Positions 1 to 5,465 of a stretch of DNA of 6,954 nt are shown here, one piece after another. The DNA lies in the NCBI GenBank assembly GCA_937944075.1, contig CALDZZ010000053.1, forward strand, positions 1 to 6,954, written 5' to 3'. Origin of the DNA: an uncultured Rhizobiaceae group bacterium. Lineage in GTDB: Bacteria > Pseudomonadota > Alphaproteobacteria > Rhizobiales > Rhizobiaceae. Position 1 is the stretch's first letter. Each line of letters opens with the position of its first letter. Below the pieces are notes generated by a model that was not told the origin of the DNA, did no database searches, and saw nothing but the letters and a program-made list of their open reading frames with translations. Both the position numbers and the translations under genes were made by a program.

Positions 1-1538
1 GAACACATGATGCCATCCAGCCAGTCATGGGCGTCTTTTCCGGTAATCTCATACCGGTTGAAACCGTTAACCTCTGTCAGGCCAACTTTGGTTTGCACAA
101 GCTCAATTTCCTTGGCGACGAGATCATCAACATTGTTGAAGTGGAAGGAAAGTGTTTCTTCAAAGTCCGGTGAGGGTGCAATGTAGTCCAGTCGTTCCCA
201 GCCGTTGACGGTTGCAAAATGCGCGCCTGCGTTTTTCAGCGTTGAATATAGAGGTGTGACCTTGGCCAAACGACCCGCCGGGCGGTGCTCGTGTGGCATG
301 TGGAAACGGAATTCGTTTTGATAGTCTTCGATAGCCTTGAGCGCTGTATATTCCTGCGTTGCATATTGTGTGAACCGTCGTGGATCCAGAGACCATGTAT
401 CGTAACAGGCTTCGCCATGGGCAATGATTTGTGCAAGTAACCAGCCATGCCCGCCGCCTTCGCCAAGCCCTGCTCGAAGACCTGTAATGCAATAGGCATT
501 GCGCTTGCCAGGAATTTTGCCAACTAGTGGTAGACCATCTGGCGTGTAAGTGATTGGGCCATTGATAACGGATTTGATGCCAGCGGTTTCAAGGCAGGGA
601 ATGCGGTGGAAAGCGCCTTCCATCACATCGACTACACGGTCAAGATCATCCGGGCATAGAGCGTTTACGAAGTTGGGATCGATGCCGTCCAGTCCCCAGG
701 TTTTGCAGTCCTGTTCGTAAAACCCAATCAGCAAGCCTTTCTTCTCGGCGCGTTGATAAAAGTCCGCTTGCGGGCAGCGAATAAGCGGTGAGCGGAAATC
801 TTCGCCGTGCGTGTCTGCCAATGCTTCTATTTCAGGAAGCGTTTCAGTCAGCATATATTGGTGTTCCATCGAAGCGACGGGGTGTTCGACACCCATCATT
901 TTACCGACTTCATTGCAACGATATCCACCAGCGTTGACGATGGACTGACAGTGAATGTCGCCCTTGTCGGTGTGAACAATCCAACTGTCATCCGGCTTTT
1001 GGGTCAATGCTGTAACAGGCGTGAAACGATGGATCTCTGCACCTGCTTTTCTGGCACGTCGTGCGAGTGCCTGACACAATTGTGCCGGATCAATATCGCC
1101 GTCCAGCGGATCCCAAAGTGCACCCAGCAACCCATCGGTTGATATAATCGGGTGACGCCGTTTTGATTCTTCTGCGTCGATCAGTTCAAACTCCACCCCC
1201 ATTCCCTTGGCCATTGAAAGGAAGTGGTTGTAGCCATCCAGATGATCCTGCTTGGTAGCCAGACGCAGGCCACCTGTTGCATGGTGATAGTTGATTGGGT
1301 ATTCGGGGTCGTCTGCCAGTTCCTTGTAGAGTTTTATCGAATGGGTTTTGAGGCCGACCATGGTCTGGTTACCACCGAAGTTGGTGACTTGTGCTGCCGA
1401 GTGCCAGGTGGTGCCGGAGGTCAACTCATCACGCTCCAGCAACATGCAATCAGTGATGCCTTCTTGCGTAAGATGATAAATCGTTGAACATCCGGCAATG
1501 CCGCCACCAATTACCACTACATCCGTTTGTGTTTTCAT
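1..1538 (-). CDS. FAD-dependent oxidoreductase, dimethylglycine/sarcosine dehydrogenase class with GcvT-like domain (3' part missing)
   Basis: This gene runs off the left edge; 512 codons are present, read without a stop from an ATG at 1538. The start is supported by a GAGGAG ribosome binding site at 1551-1546, seven bases upstream. Residues 7-13 (VVVIGGG) begin a Rossmann FAD-binding fold. SGTTWHSAA at 41-49 matches the segment of dimethylglycine dehydrogenase whose histidine carries covalent FAD (His46 here). A DAO-type fold runs to about 370 and ends in the usual GLPLVG and GEGGGHG motifs. The central FAO_M-like part includes RPAGR (419-423) and TPLY, and a GcvT-like folate-binding domain starts near 430 and is truncated. 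Family members are usually about 800 residues, so roughly 300 are missing. Known relatives oxidise N-methyl groups of dimethylglycine or sarcosine and pass the one-carbon unit to tetrahydrofolate in the cytoplasm or mitochondrion. The actual substrate is unknown. The neighbouring MttB homologue and LysR regulator suggest N-methyl compound catabolism. Confidence 0.9.
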   Translation of the reverse strand, partial: MKTQTDVVVIGGGIAGCSTIYHLTQEGITDCMLLERDELTSGTTWHSAAQVTNFGGNQTMVGLKTHSIKLYKELADDPEYPINYHHATGGLRLATKQDHLDGYNHFLSMAKGMGVEFELIDAEESKRRHPIISTDGLLGALWDPLDGDIDPAQLCQALARRARKAGAEIHRFTPVTALTQKPDDSWIVHTDKGDIHCQSIVNAGGYRCNEVGKMMGVEHPVASMEHQYMLTETLPEIEALADTHGEDFRSPLIRCPQADFYQRAEKKGLLIGFYEQDCKTWGLDGIDPNFVNALCPDDLDRVVDVMEGAFHRIPCLETAGIKSVINGPITYTPDGLPLVGKIPGKRNAYCITGLRAGLGEGGGHGWLLAQIIAHGEACYDTWSLDPRRFTQYATQEYTALKAIEDYQNEFRFHMPHEHRPAGRLAKVTPLYSTLKNAGAHFATVNGWERLDYIAPSPDFEETLSFHFNNVDDLVAKEIELVQTKVGLTEVNGFNRYEITGKDAHDWLDGIMC

Positions 1539-1639
1539 GCCCAAGCTCCTCAATTGCAGTCCTGCTGAAGTTTGAAAGTGAAGCAGATGCACGTCAACTG
1601 AATTGAAGGCGTTGTACTTCTTTATTTTGAAAAATCGAA
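1539..1639 (-). promoter_or_regulatory. Gap between LysR gene and FAD oxidoreductase gene, probable promoter region
   Basis: A 101-bp gap separates the stop of the regulator gene from the start of the oxidoreductase, both on the minus strand. It is long enough for an independent promoter. A TTGACG hexamer (1597-1592, minus strand) resembles a -35 element, but the -10 position 17 bases on reads CAAACT, which is poor, so I do not call a defined promoter. An imperfect inverted repeat with CTGCT/AGCAG arms spans 1562-1586. The distal end overlaps the 13-bp repeat shared with the mttB promoter region, hinting at regulation by the LysR protein. Confidence 0.4.
1546..1551 (-). promoter_or_regulatory. 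Ribosome binding site of the FAD oxidoreductase gene
   Basis: GAGGAG on the minus strand, seven bases before the ATG at 1538. It settles the start of the oxidoreductase, which also begins with the expected short N-terminus before the FAD-binding motif. Confidence 0.75.
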
Positions 1640-1642
1640 TTA
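1630..1642. repeat. 13-bp repeat, copy 1 (candidate LysR operator upstream of the oxidoreductase)
   Basis: AAAAATCGAATTA here is identical to 2637-2649. The two copies bracket the LysR gene in the same orientation. This copy overlaps the regulator's stop codon (TAA at 1642-1640) and lies about 90 bp upstream of the oxidoreductase start. It is also the left part of a 20-bp dyad at 1631-1650 (AAAATC, eight bases, GATTTT). ATC/GAT half-sites with a short spacer resemble LysR-type recognition dyads, though the usual spacing is nine. Binding is an inference. Confidence 0.5.
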
Positions 1643-1650
1643 ATGATTTT
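1631..1650. repeat. Inverted repeat AAAATC-N8-GATTTT
   Basis: Perfect 6-bp arms (1631-1636 and 1645-1650) flank an 8-bp spacer, and a further GATTTT follows directly at 1651-1656. The right arm lies in the last codons of the LysR gene (Asn-Gln-Asn-His). The dyad may be a protein binding site, or partly a by-product of the AT-rich codons. The left half is shared exactly with the mttB upstream region, which favours a binding site. Confidence 0.45.
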
Positions 1651-2620
1651 GATTTTCTTGCGCATTTATCAGATGCACATTTTCCTTTGCAAAGGGCAGG
1701 GATTTTTGCACACGCCTGATGAAGATTGCCTCAAGGCTTTTGCGCAGGGATTGTGAAAACCTCAAGGGCAATTCGCCCATGGTGTCGCGGCGTGAATACA
1801 GTGCAATGGTTCTGGAAAAACTTGCAATAGGAAGACTTGCGCCAAACAGGTTGTTTTTATTGGCGCCCAGATACGCCGATGCAGTTGTTATTGCCCATCC
1901 GTTGAACTCTTCAACCAGCGCAAATACGGCTTGCGTGCTGGAGCATTCATGAGATTTGGCCGGAATGTTTTTGGTTCGCCGCAATTGTGCTTCGATCTGC
2001 TGGCCCATCAATTGCTCTTGCGAGTAGCGAATGAAGGGATAGCGCATCAACTCATCTATCGACGCGCTTGCCAGATCGGGGGAAGCAGCTACGATGATGT
2101 ATGGATCGTGCAGAACGGCATGTTCCTCGATCCATTCAATGTCTTTTGTGTTGTCAGCCGCAATGATCATGTCAAAACCGCGACTGGAAAGGGCCGCGTG
2201 ATTTTCATGGCTGGCGCCGCTTCGTATGGTGAAATTGCATTGCGGATAGTCTTTTTGCAGGTTTCCAATCCAGTTTGGCAGGACCTCACTGTCAAAATCC
2301 TCAATCACGGCCATGGCGATGTCCATTTTCGGGGCATGACTGGCGCTCGACATTTCTGATTTTGCGATCGTGACTTCATCAAGAATGGATTTTGCGCGTG
2401 GCGCAAACAACTCGCCTGCGGACGTCAATTGGAAACGTCTTGAGGAGCGCTCAATCAAGCGTGCATCCAATACGTCTTCGAGATTTGACAATTGAAGCGA
2501 TACGGCAGAAGCGCTTGCGCCAAGGCGTTTGGCCGCCCTTGAAATCGAGCCTTCTTCAAGGGCGGCAACAAATACCTCAATGGCCCTGAGTGAGAGTCTT
2601 GCCTGTTTTTGTTCTTGCAT
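1640..2620 (-). CDS. LysR-type transcriptional regulator
   Basis: A 326-residue protein of the usual LysR length (about 300-330). The N-terminal winged helix-turn-helix covers about residues 9-66: LSLRAIEVFVAALEEGSISR, then AAKRLG, SASAVSLQLSNLE and LIERSSRRFQLTSAG. A linker helix follows, and a periplasmic-binding-protein-like effector domain extends from about 90 to 300. I chose the ATG at 2620 because the protein then starts at the normal distance before the DNA-binding domain. An upstream TTG at 2659 would add 13 hydrophobic residues and has no ribosome binding site either, and the ATG itself has only a weak one. The gene is divergent from the mttB homologue and lies upstream of the FAD oxidoreductase on the same strand, the classical position for a regulator of both. 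The effector is unknown but is likely the N-methylated substrate or a product. AAAATC repeats directly upstream of its start suggest autoregulation. Confidence 0.9.
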   Translation of the reverse strand: MQEQKQARLSLRAIEVFVAALEEGSISRAAKRLGASASAVSLQLSNLEDVLDARLIERSSRRFQLTSAGELFAPRAKSILDEVTIAKSEMSSASHAPKMDIAMAVIEDFDSEVLPNWIGNLQKDYPQCNFTIRSGASHENHAALSSRGFDMIIAADNTKDIEWIEEHAVLHDPYIIVAASPDLASASIDELMRYPFIRYSQEQLMGQQIEAQLRRTKNIPAKSHECSSTQAVFALVEEFNGWAITTASAYLGANKNNLFGASLPIASFSRTIALYSRRDTMGELPLRFSQSLRKSLEAIFIRRVQKSLPFAKENVHLINAQENQNH

Positions 2621-2623
2621 CGA

Positions 2624-2657
2624 AAAATCCAAAACTAAAAATCGAATTACCAAAATC
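2624..2657. repeat. Three AAAATC hexamers with exact 14-bp period
   Basis: AAAATC begins at 2624, 2638 and 2652, each separated by an 8-bp spacer of different sequence (CAAAACTA, GAATTACC). The repeat is direct; on the strand of the LysR gene it reads GATTTT. The first hexamer lies four to nine bases upstream of the regulator's ATG, where a ribosome binding site would be, so occupancy could block that gene. The middle hexamer is the core of the 13-bp repeat also found at 1630-1642. AT-rich DNA makes isolated hexamers cheap, but the equal spacing and shared middle unit are notable. Confidence 0.5.
2637..2649. repeat. 13-bp repeat, copy 2 (candidate LysR operator upstream of mttB)
   Basis: AAAAATCGAATTA, identical to 1630-1642. 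It lies 17 bp upstream of the regulator's start and about 73 bp upstream of the mttB start, a usual distance for a LysR recognition site. Unlike copy 1, it is followed at the same 8-bp spacing by a direct AAAATC rather than an inverted GATTTT, so the two sites differ in architecture. Confidence 0.5.
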
Positions 2658-2670
2658 AAATTTATAGTGC

Positions 2671-2698
2671 TTGTTCAATCTTCTGCCAAGCGTAATTA
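2671..2698 (+). promoter_or_regulatory. Possible promoter of the mttB homologue
   Basis: TTGTTC (2671-2676) and TAATTA (2693-2698) are separated by 16 bases and would start transcription near 2705, shortly before the ribosome binding site at 2712. The match to the sigma-70 consensus is only moderate, as is common for promoters that need a LysR activator. The repeats at 2637-2657 lie just upstream of the -35 box. Confidence 0.3.
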
Positions 2699-2721
2699 TT
2701 CGATCAGCTTTGGAGGGCAGT

Positions 2722-4269
2722 ATGGCTAAACGTTCAACAAGACAATCAAATGGACGGGCGGGTGGACGTGCAGGCCGCATTGCCATGCGCCAAGCGCCAG
2801 TACAACAGCATTTGCCAGCCGCGCCCGGACAAGTGGGGGGGCAATACAAGCCGCTTAATGACCAGGAACTCCAAGACATACTGAATGCCGCCTTTGAAAT
2901 TCTTGAAGACATTGGCATGGCAGAAGTGCCGGATGTGGTTATGAAGCAGGCCCTTGCACAAGGGTGCCATGTCAACGAGCTTGGGCGGTTGTCCTACCCG
3001 CGTCGGTTCGTTGAAGATATTATCGACAAGGCTTGCAAGAATTTTACCTTTTACGGGCGTGATCCCAAACATGATATTGAAGTGGGGGGAGATCGTGTCT
3101 GGTATGGAACCGGTGGTGCCGCCGTGCAGGCTCTCGATATGGACACGGGACTTTACAGGCCCTCCACGCTTGCAGACCTTGCTCAGTTCACGCGATTGAT
3201 AGACAAGCTCGAGAATATCAACTGGTTTGTGCGTTGTTGTATCGCCACGGATATAACCGATAATTTTGATGTTGAAATGAATACAGCCTTTGCGCTTGTC
3301 AAGGGCACAACAAAACCTGTGGGCATGAGTTTCACGCTGGGTGAATATGTTGACCCGATTGTCGAGATGTTTGACATGGTTTTGGGTGGCAAGGGAAAGT
3401 TTGCCGAGCGTCCGTTTTGCAAAGTTCATATTTCACCCGTGATATCACCGCTTCGCTACGGTGAAGATGCGGTTGAGGTGATGCTTGAAGTGCTAAAACA
3501 CAACATGCCGATTAACGAGATTATTGCAGCACAATCAGGTGCCACAGCCCCTGCAACACCTGCAGGCATGTTGGCGCAGACGACGGCTGAAACTCTGGCT
3601 GGGTTGATACTTGTCAATCTCTTCAAGCCGGGTCATCCGACAATTTTTTCCAATTGGCCCTTTGTGCTTGATCTCAGAACAGGCGCATTTTGTGGCTCTG
3701 GTGGTGAGATTTCCATGATGAATGCAGCCGCTGCTCAAATCGGCAACCATTTGGGACTGCCTACAGGCGTTGCCTCATCCATGGCAGATGCAAAGGCGGT
3801 TGATGCGCAGATGGGGGCCGAGAAAGCCCTGTCGGCACTTTCATGTGGCCTGTCAGGCGCCAACATGATTTATGAAAGTGCGGGCATGATGGCTTCGCTT
3901 CTGGGGGCCTCATTTGAGGCGTTCGTATTGGACAATGAAATGCTCTCGAATGTCCACCGTGCCATCCGCGGCTTTGAGGTGAACGAGGAAACGCTTGGCG
4001 TTTCGACCATCAAGGAAGTGGTGACAACGGGAGAAGGGCACTTTTTGGGAGGGCCGCATACCATGGGCGCTATGGAGCGGGATTATTATTACCCTAAACT
4101 TGCCAATCGCCAGACACCGCGGGACTGGAACGACAGTGGTGCGCCTGATGCCTGGAGTGTGGCGCGTGAAAAAGTGAAAAATATACTGGCACAAGAGCCG
4201 GATGTTTATGTTGATCCGGTAATAGAAAAAGCGATCCGCGAGCGATGGAATATCTTGCTCGATACTTGA
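2722..4269 (+). CDS. Trimethylamine methyltransferase (MttB) superfamily protein, non-pyrrolysine type
   Basis: A 515-residue cytoplasmic protein matching the MttB/glycine-betaine methyltransferase superfamily over its full length. The ATG at 2722 is chosen because GGAGG (2712-2716) precedes it at good spacing; an in-frame start at 2671 lacks one. Visible family features include the basic Gly/Arg-rich N-terminus (about 3-23), GGQYKPLND (39-47), FYGRDPKHD (110-118), GTGGAAVQALD (129-139), AQSGATAPATPAG (270-282), PGHPTIFSNWPF (303-314), GLPTG (345-349) with the ADAK segment (355-358), and ANMIYESAGMMASLLG (380-395). Archaeal MttB uses an amber-encoded pyrrolysine near residue 334. Here the frame has no amber codon, and the corresponding region appears to be near 350-358 with ordinary residues. 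Known non-pyrrolysine relatives transfer a methyl group from glycine betaine or other quaternary amines to a corrinoid protein. The substrate here is unknown, and no corrinoid protein is encoded nearby. Confidence 0.9.
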   Translation: MAKRSTRQSNGRAGGRAGRIAMRQAPVQQHLPAAPGQVGGQYKPLNDQELQDILNAAFEILEDIGMAEVPDVVMKQALAQGCHVNELGRLSYPRRFVEDIIDKACKNFTFYGRDPKHDIEVGGDRVWYGTGGAAVQALDMDTGLYRPSTLADLAQFTRLIDKLENINWFVRCCIATDITDNFDVEMNTAFALVKGTTKPVGMSFTLGEYVDPIVEMFDMVLGGKGKFAERPFCKVHISPVISPLRYGEDAVEVMLEVLKHNMPINEIIAAQSGATAPATPAGMLAQTTAETLAGLILVNLFKPGHPTIFSNWPFVLDLRTGAFCGSGGEISMMNAAAAQIGNHLGLPTGVASSMADAKAVDAQMGAEKALSALSCGLSGANMIYESAGMMASLLGASFEAFVLDNEMLSNVHRAIRGFEVNEETLGVSTIKEVVTTGEGHFLGGPHTMGAMERDYYYPKLANRQTPRDWNDSGAPDAWSVAREKVKNILAQEPDVYVDPVIEKAIRERWNILLDT

Positions 4270-4294
4270 CTTGAACTCCCAATCGAGTCTATAT
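4265..4294 (+). promoter_or_regulatory. Probable rplU-rpmA promoter overlapping the mttB stop codon
   Basis: CTTGAC (4265-4270) and CTATAT (4289-4294) match the housekeeping promoter consensus of rhizobia-like alphaproteobacteria, with an 18-base spacer (17 is usual). The -35 element contains the TGA stop of the mttB homologue (4267-4269). Transcription would start near 4301, giving a leader of about 120 nt before rplU. A strong separate promoter is expected for ribosomal protein genes. Confidence 0.6.
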
Positions 4295-4304
4295 GCACGC
4301 AATC

Positions 4305-4337
4305 AGCGCGGACTTGTTCGCGCTTGTTTGTTTCTTA
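4305..4337 (+). terminator. GC-rich hairpin with T-rich tail: mttB terminator or rplU leader hairpin
   Basis: AGCGCG (4305-4310) pairs perfectly with CGCGCT (4319-4324). The stem extends inward by a G-U and an A-U pair to leave a CTTG tetraloop. A T-rich but interrupted tail (4324-4337) follows. The hairpin lies 36 bp after the mttB stop, so it can end that transcript. If the promoter at 4265-4294 is real, the same hairpin is also the first structure of the rplU mRNA, where it might protect the 5' end or act as an attenuator. Confidence 0.5.
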
Positions 4338-4368
4338 TTCCCTATCGGAAGACTGAAAAAAGATGGCC

Positions 4369-4389
4369 CGCGAGTGGGTTATACTCGTG
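4369..4389 (+). promoter_or_regulatory. Second hairpin in the rplU 5' leader
   Basis: CGCGAGT (4369-4375) pairs with ACTCGTG (4383-4389), including one G-U pair, around a 7-base loop. It ends about 17 bases before the AAGGA ribosome binding site (4409-4413) of rplU. Ribosomal protein genes are often autoregulated through structured leaders, so this may be a protein binding element. No known leader family was recognised. Confidence 0.35.
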
Positions 4390-4419
4390 AGAGCCTGTTG
4401 AACACTGGAAGGAAAAAAG

Positions 4420-5109
4420 ATGTTCGCAGTCGTAAAAACCGGTGGCAAGCAGTATCGCGTTGTCGCTGAGGATACGTTAAAAATTGAAAAAATCGCTGGC
4501 GAAGTCGGTGATTTTATTGAGCTTAATGATGTTTTGATGGTTGGCGAAGGTGCCAATGCAACAATAGGCGCTCCATTGGTTGATGGTGCAATGGTTTCTG
4601 CTGAAATTCTTGACCAGGGCCGTGACCGCAAGGTTATTGCTTTCAAAAAGCGTCGTCGCCAAAACTCACGCCGTACAATTGGTCATCGTCAACATCATAC
4701 GTTGCTGCGCATTGCAGAAATTTTGACAGACGGTAAAAAAGCTTCGAAAAAAGCAGCTGCGCCTAAGAAGGCAGAGCCTGCAAAGGAAAAAGCTGCTCCG
4801 GAAGCAAAAGCCGCACCGAAAAAAGAGGCTGCTCCAAAGAAGGAAGCACCCAAGAAAGAAACAAAGTCTGATGCGCCTGTACCAGGCGAGCCAATGTTTG
4901 CAGCCCCTGCCGGTGACCCGGACAAGCTTACAGACATCAAGGGCATCGGCCCGGTAGCTGAAAGACAGTTGAATGAGCAAGGCATCATGACCTTTGCACA
5001 AATTGCTGCCCTTACGCCTGAAGATATTGTAAGAGTAGATGAATACATGCCGTTTAGTGCTGCACAGATTGAAGACTGGCAGGCTCAGGCTAAAGACAAG
5101 ATCAAGTAA
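4420..5109 (+). CDS. rplU: Large ribosomal subunit protein bL21 with C-terminal linker and helix-hairpin-helix domain
   Basis: The first 103 residues are a complete bL21: MFAVVKTGGKQYRV at the start, KIEKI at 21-25, and the rRNA-binding FKKRRRQNSRRTIGHRQ at 75-91. Bacterial bL21 usually ends there at about 103 residues, but this protein has 229. Residues 105-150 form a Lys/Ala/Pro/Glu-rich, probably disordered linker with PKKEA-type repeats. Residues 168-212 form a helix-hairpin-helix-like domain (LTDIKGIGPVAERQLNEQGI, then FAQIAAL and VDEYM). Long bL21 forms with this tail are known in alphaproteobacteria, and a similar domain occurs at the C-terminus of some NuoE proteins. The tail's role is not established; nucleic-acid binding is an inference from the fold type. 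bL21 binds 23S rRNA early in 50S assembly. The gene has a good AAGGA ribosome binding site and is followed 26 bp later by rpmA. Confidence 0.95.
   Translation: MFAVVKTGGKQYRVVAEDTLKIEKIAGEVGDFIELNDVLMVGEGANATIGAPLVDGAMVSAEILDQGRDRKVIAFKKRRRQNSRRTIGHRQHHTLLRIAEILTDGKKASKKAAAPKKAEPAKEKAAPEAKAAPKKEAAPKKEAPKKETKSDAPVPGEPMFAAPAGDPDKLTDIKGIGPVAERQLNEQGIMTFAQIAALTPEDIVRVDEYMPFSAAQIEDWQAQAKDKIK
4810..4860 (+). repeat. PKKEA-type peptide repeat in the bL21 linker
   Basis: Residues 131-147 of bL21 repeat the unit (A)APKKE three times. The coding DNA is purine-rich, with several A6 runs nearby (for example 4735-4740). The linker is basic and low in complexity, typical of rapidly changing tails. Confidence 0.6.
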
Positions 5110-5135
5110 GATCGTAACCTTAAGGAGACTAAATA

Positions 5136-5402
5136 ATGGCACATAAAAAAGCTGGTGGTTCGTCCCGTAACGGTCGCGATTCCGCAGGTCGTCGTCTTGG
5201 TATCAAGAAATTCGGTAATGAAGAAGTTGTACCTGGCAACATCATAGCACGTCAGCGTGGCACAAAGTGGCACCCGGGCGATAATGTTGGTATGGGCAAG
5301 GATCACACAATCTATTCCGTTGTTAACGGTAAGGTTGAATTTCAACGTAAATCCAATGGACGAACATTTATCAACGTCGTCCCGGCAGAAGCTGCTGAAT
5401 AA
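5136..5402 (+). CDS. rpmA: Large ribosomal subunit protein bL27
   Basis: An 88-residue protein of normal length for bL27. It begins MAHKKAGGSSRNGRDSAGRR, the conserved flexible N-terminus that reaches the peptidyl transferase centre and contacts tRNA. The family motifs GIKKFG, NIIARQRGTKWHPG and VGMGKDHTIYS follow. It lacks the extra N-terminal leader that Firmicutes cleave off. A strong AAGGAG ribosome binding site (5122-5127) sets the start. It is co-transcribed with rplU and is followed by a strong terminator. Confidence 0.97.
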   Translation: MAHKKAGGSSRNGRDSAGRRLGIKKFGNEEVVPGNIIARQRGTKWHPGDNVGMGKDHTIYSVVNGKVEFQRKSNGRTFINVVPAEAAE

Positions 5403-5422
5403 CCGGAATCAATTAATCCGGT
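5402..5422 (+). promoter_or_regulatory. Small hairpin at the rpmA stop codon
   Basis: ACCGGA (5402-5407) and TCCGGT (5417-5422) form a 6-bp stem with a 9-base loop, beginning at the last base of the rpmA stop codon. The following bases are only weakly T-rich, so it is unlikely to terminate alone. It is the first of three successive hairpins in this gap. Confidence 0.4.
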
Positions 5423-5430
5423 GTTTCTAA

Positions 5431-5465
5431 CCCCGGTCAAATTGAGTTGCAAAATTTGAAAGGGG
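5431..5465 (+). promoter_or_regulatory. Hairpin that competes with the downstream terminator (candidate anti-terminator)
   Basis: TCAAATT (5437-5443) pairs perfectly with AATTTGA (5453-5459) around a 9-base loop. Across a 2x2 internal loop, CCCC (5431-5434) pairs with GGGG (5462-5465). That GGGG includes the first three bases of the terminator's left arm (5463-5467), so the full hairpin and the terminator cannot form together. This is an anti-terminator layout, but no ligand or factor is suggested by the sequence. Confidence 0.4.

Larger units (their letters stand above)
2621..2721. promoter_or_regulatory. Divergent regulatory region between the LysR gene and the mttB homologue
   Basis: A 101-bp AT-rich region separates the divergent starts at 2620 (minus) and 2722 (plus). 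It contains three AAAATC hexamers at 14-bp spacing (2624-2657), the second copy of the 13-bp repeat (2637-2649), and a possible mttB promoter. The repeats lie next to the regulator's start codon and upstream of the candidate -35 box of mttB. This is where a LysR protein would repress itself and activate the divergent gene. Confidence 0.55.

Noticed and set aside
1592..1597. TTGACG as the -35 box of a defined oxidoreductase promoter
   Set aside because: No acceptable -10 box is found at 16-18 bases, so only a general promoter region is reported.
1931..2359. 142-codon plus-strand open frame inside the LysR gene
   Set aside because: It is antisense to a complete LysR protein and has no recognisable domain or ribosome binding site.
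2620..2659. TTG at 2659 as the LysR start
   Set aside because: It adds a 13-residue hydrophobic stretch unusual before a LysR DNA-binding domain and has no ribosome binding site; the ATG at 2620 fits the family better.
2577..3429. Long minus-strand open frames opposite the start of the mttB homologue
   Set aside because: Their translations show no family resemblance and they lie antisense to a clearly conserved gene; they are coding shadows.
4380..4385. TATACT as a -10 element of a second rplU promoter
   Set aside because: The matching -35 position is A-rich without resemblance to TTGACA, and the hexamer lies within a leader hairpin.
4735..4822. A6 runs in rplU as possible programmed frameshift sites
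   Set aside because: In the reading frame the runs do not form a proper slippery heptamer, and the frame continues into a sensible helix-hairpin-helix domain.
4666..5142. Minus-strand open frames opposite rplU with Cys/Phe/Ser-rich translations
   Set aside because: The composition is the direct reverse of the Lys/Ala-rich linker codons, so it is an artefact of the rplU tail.
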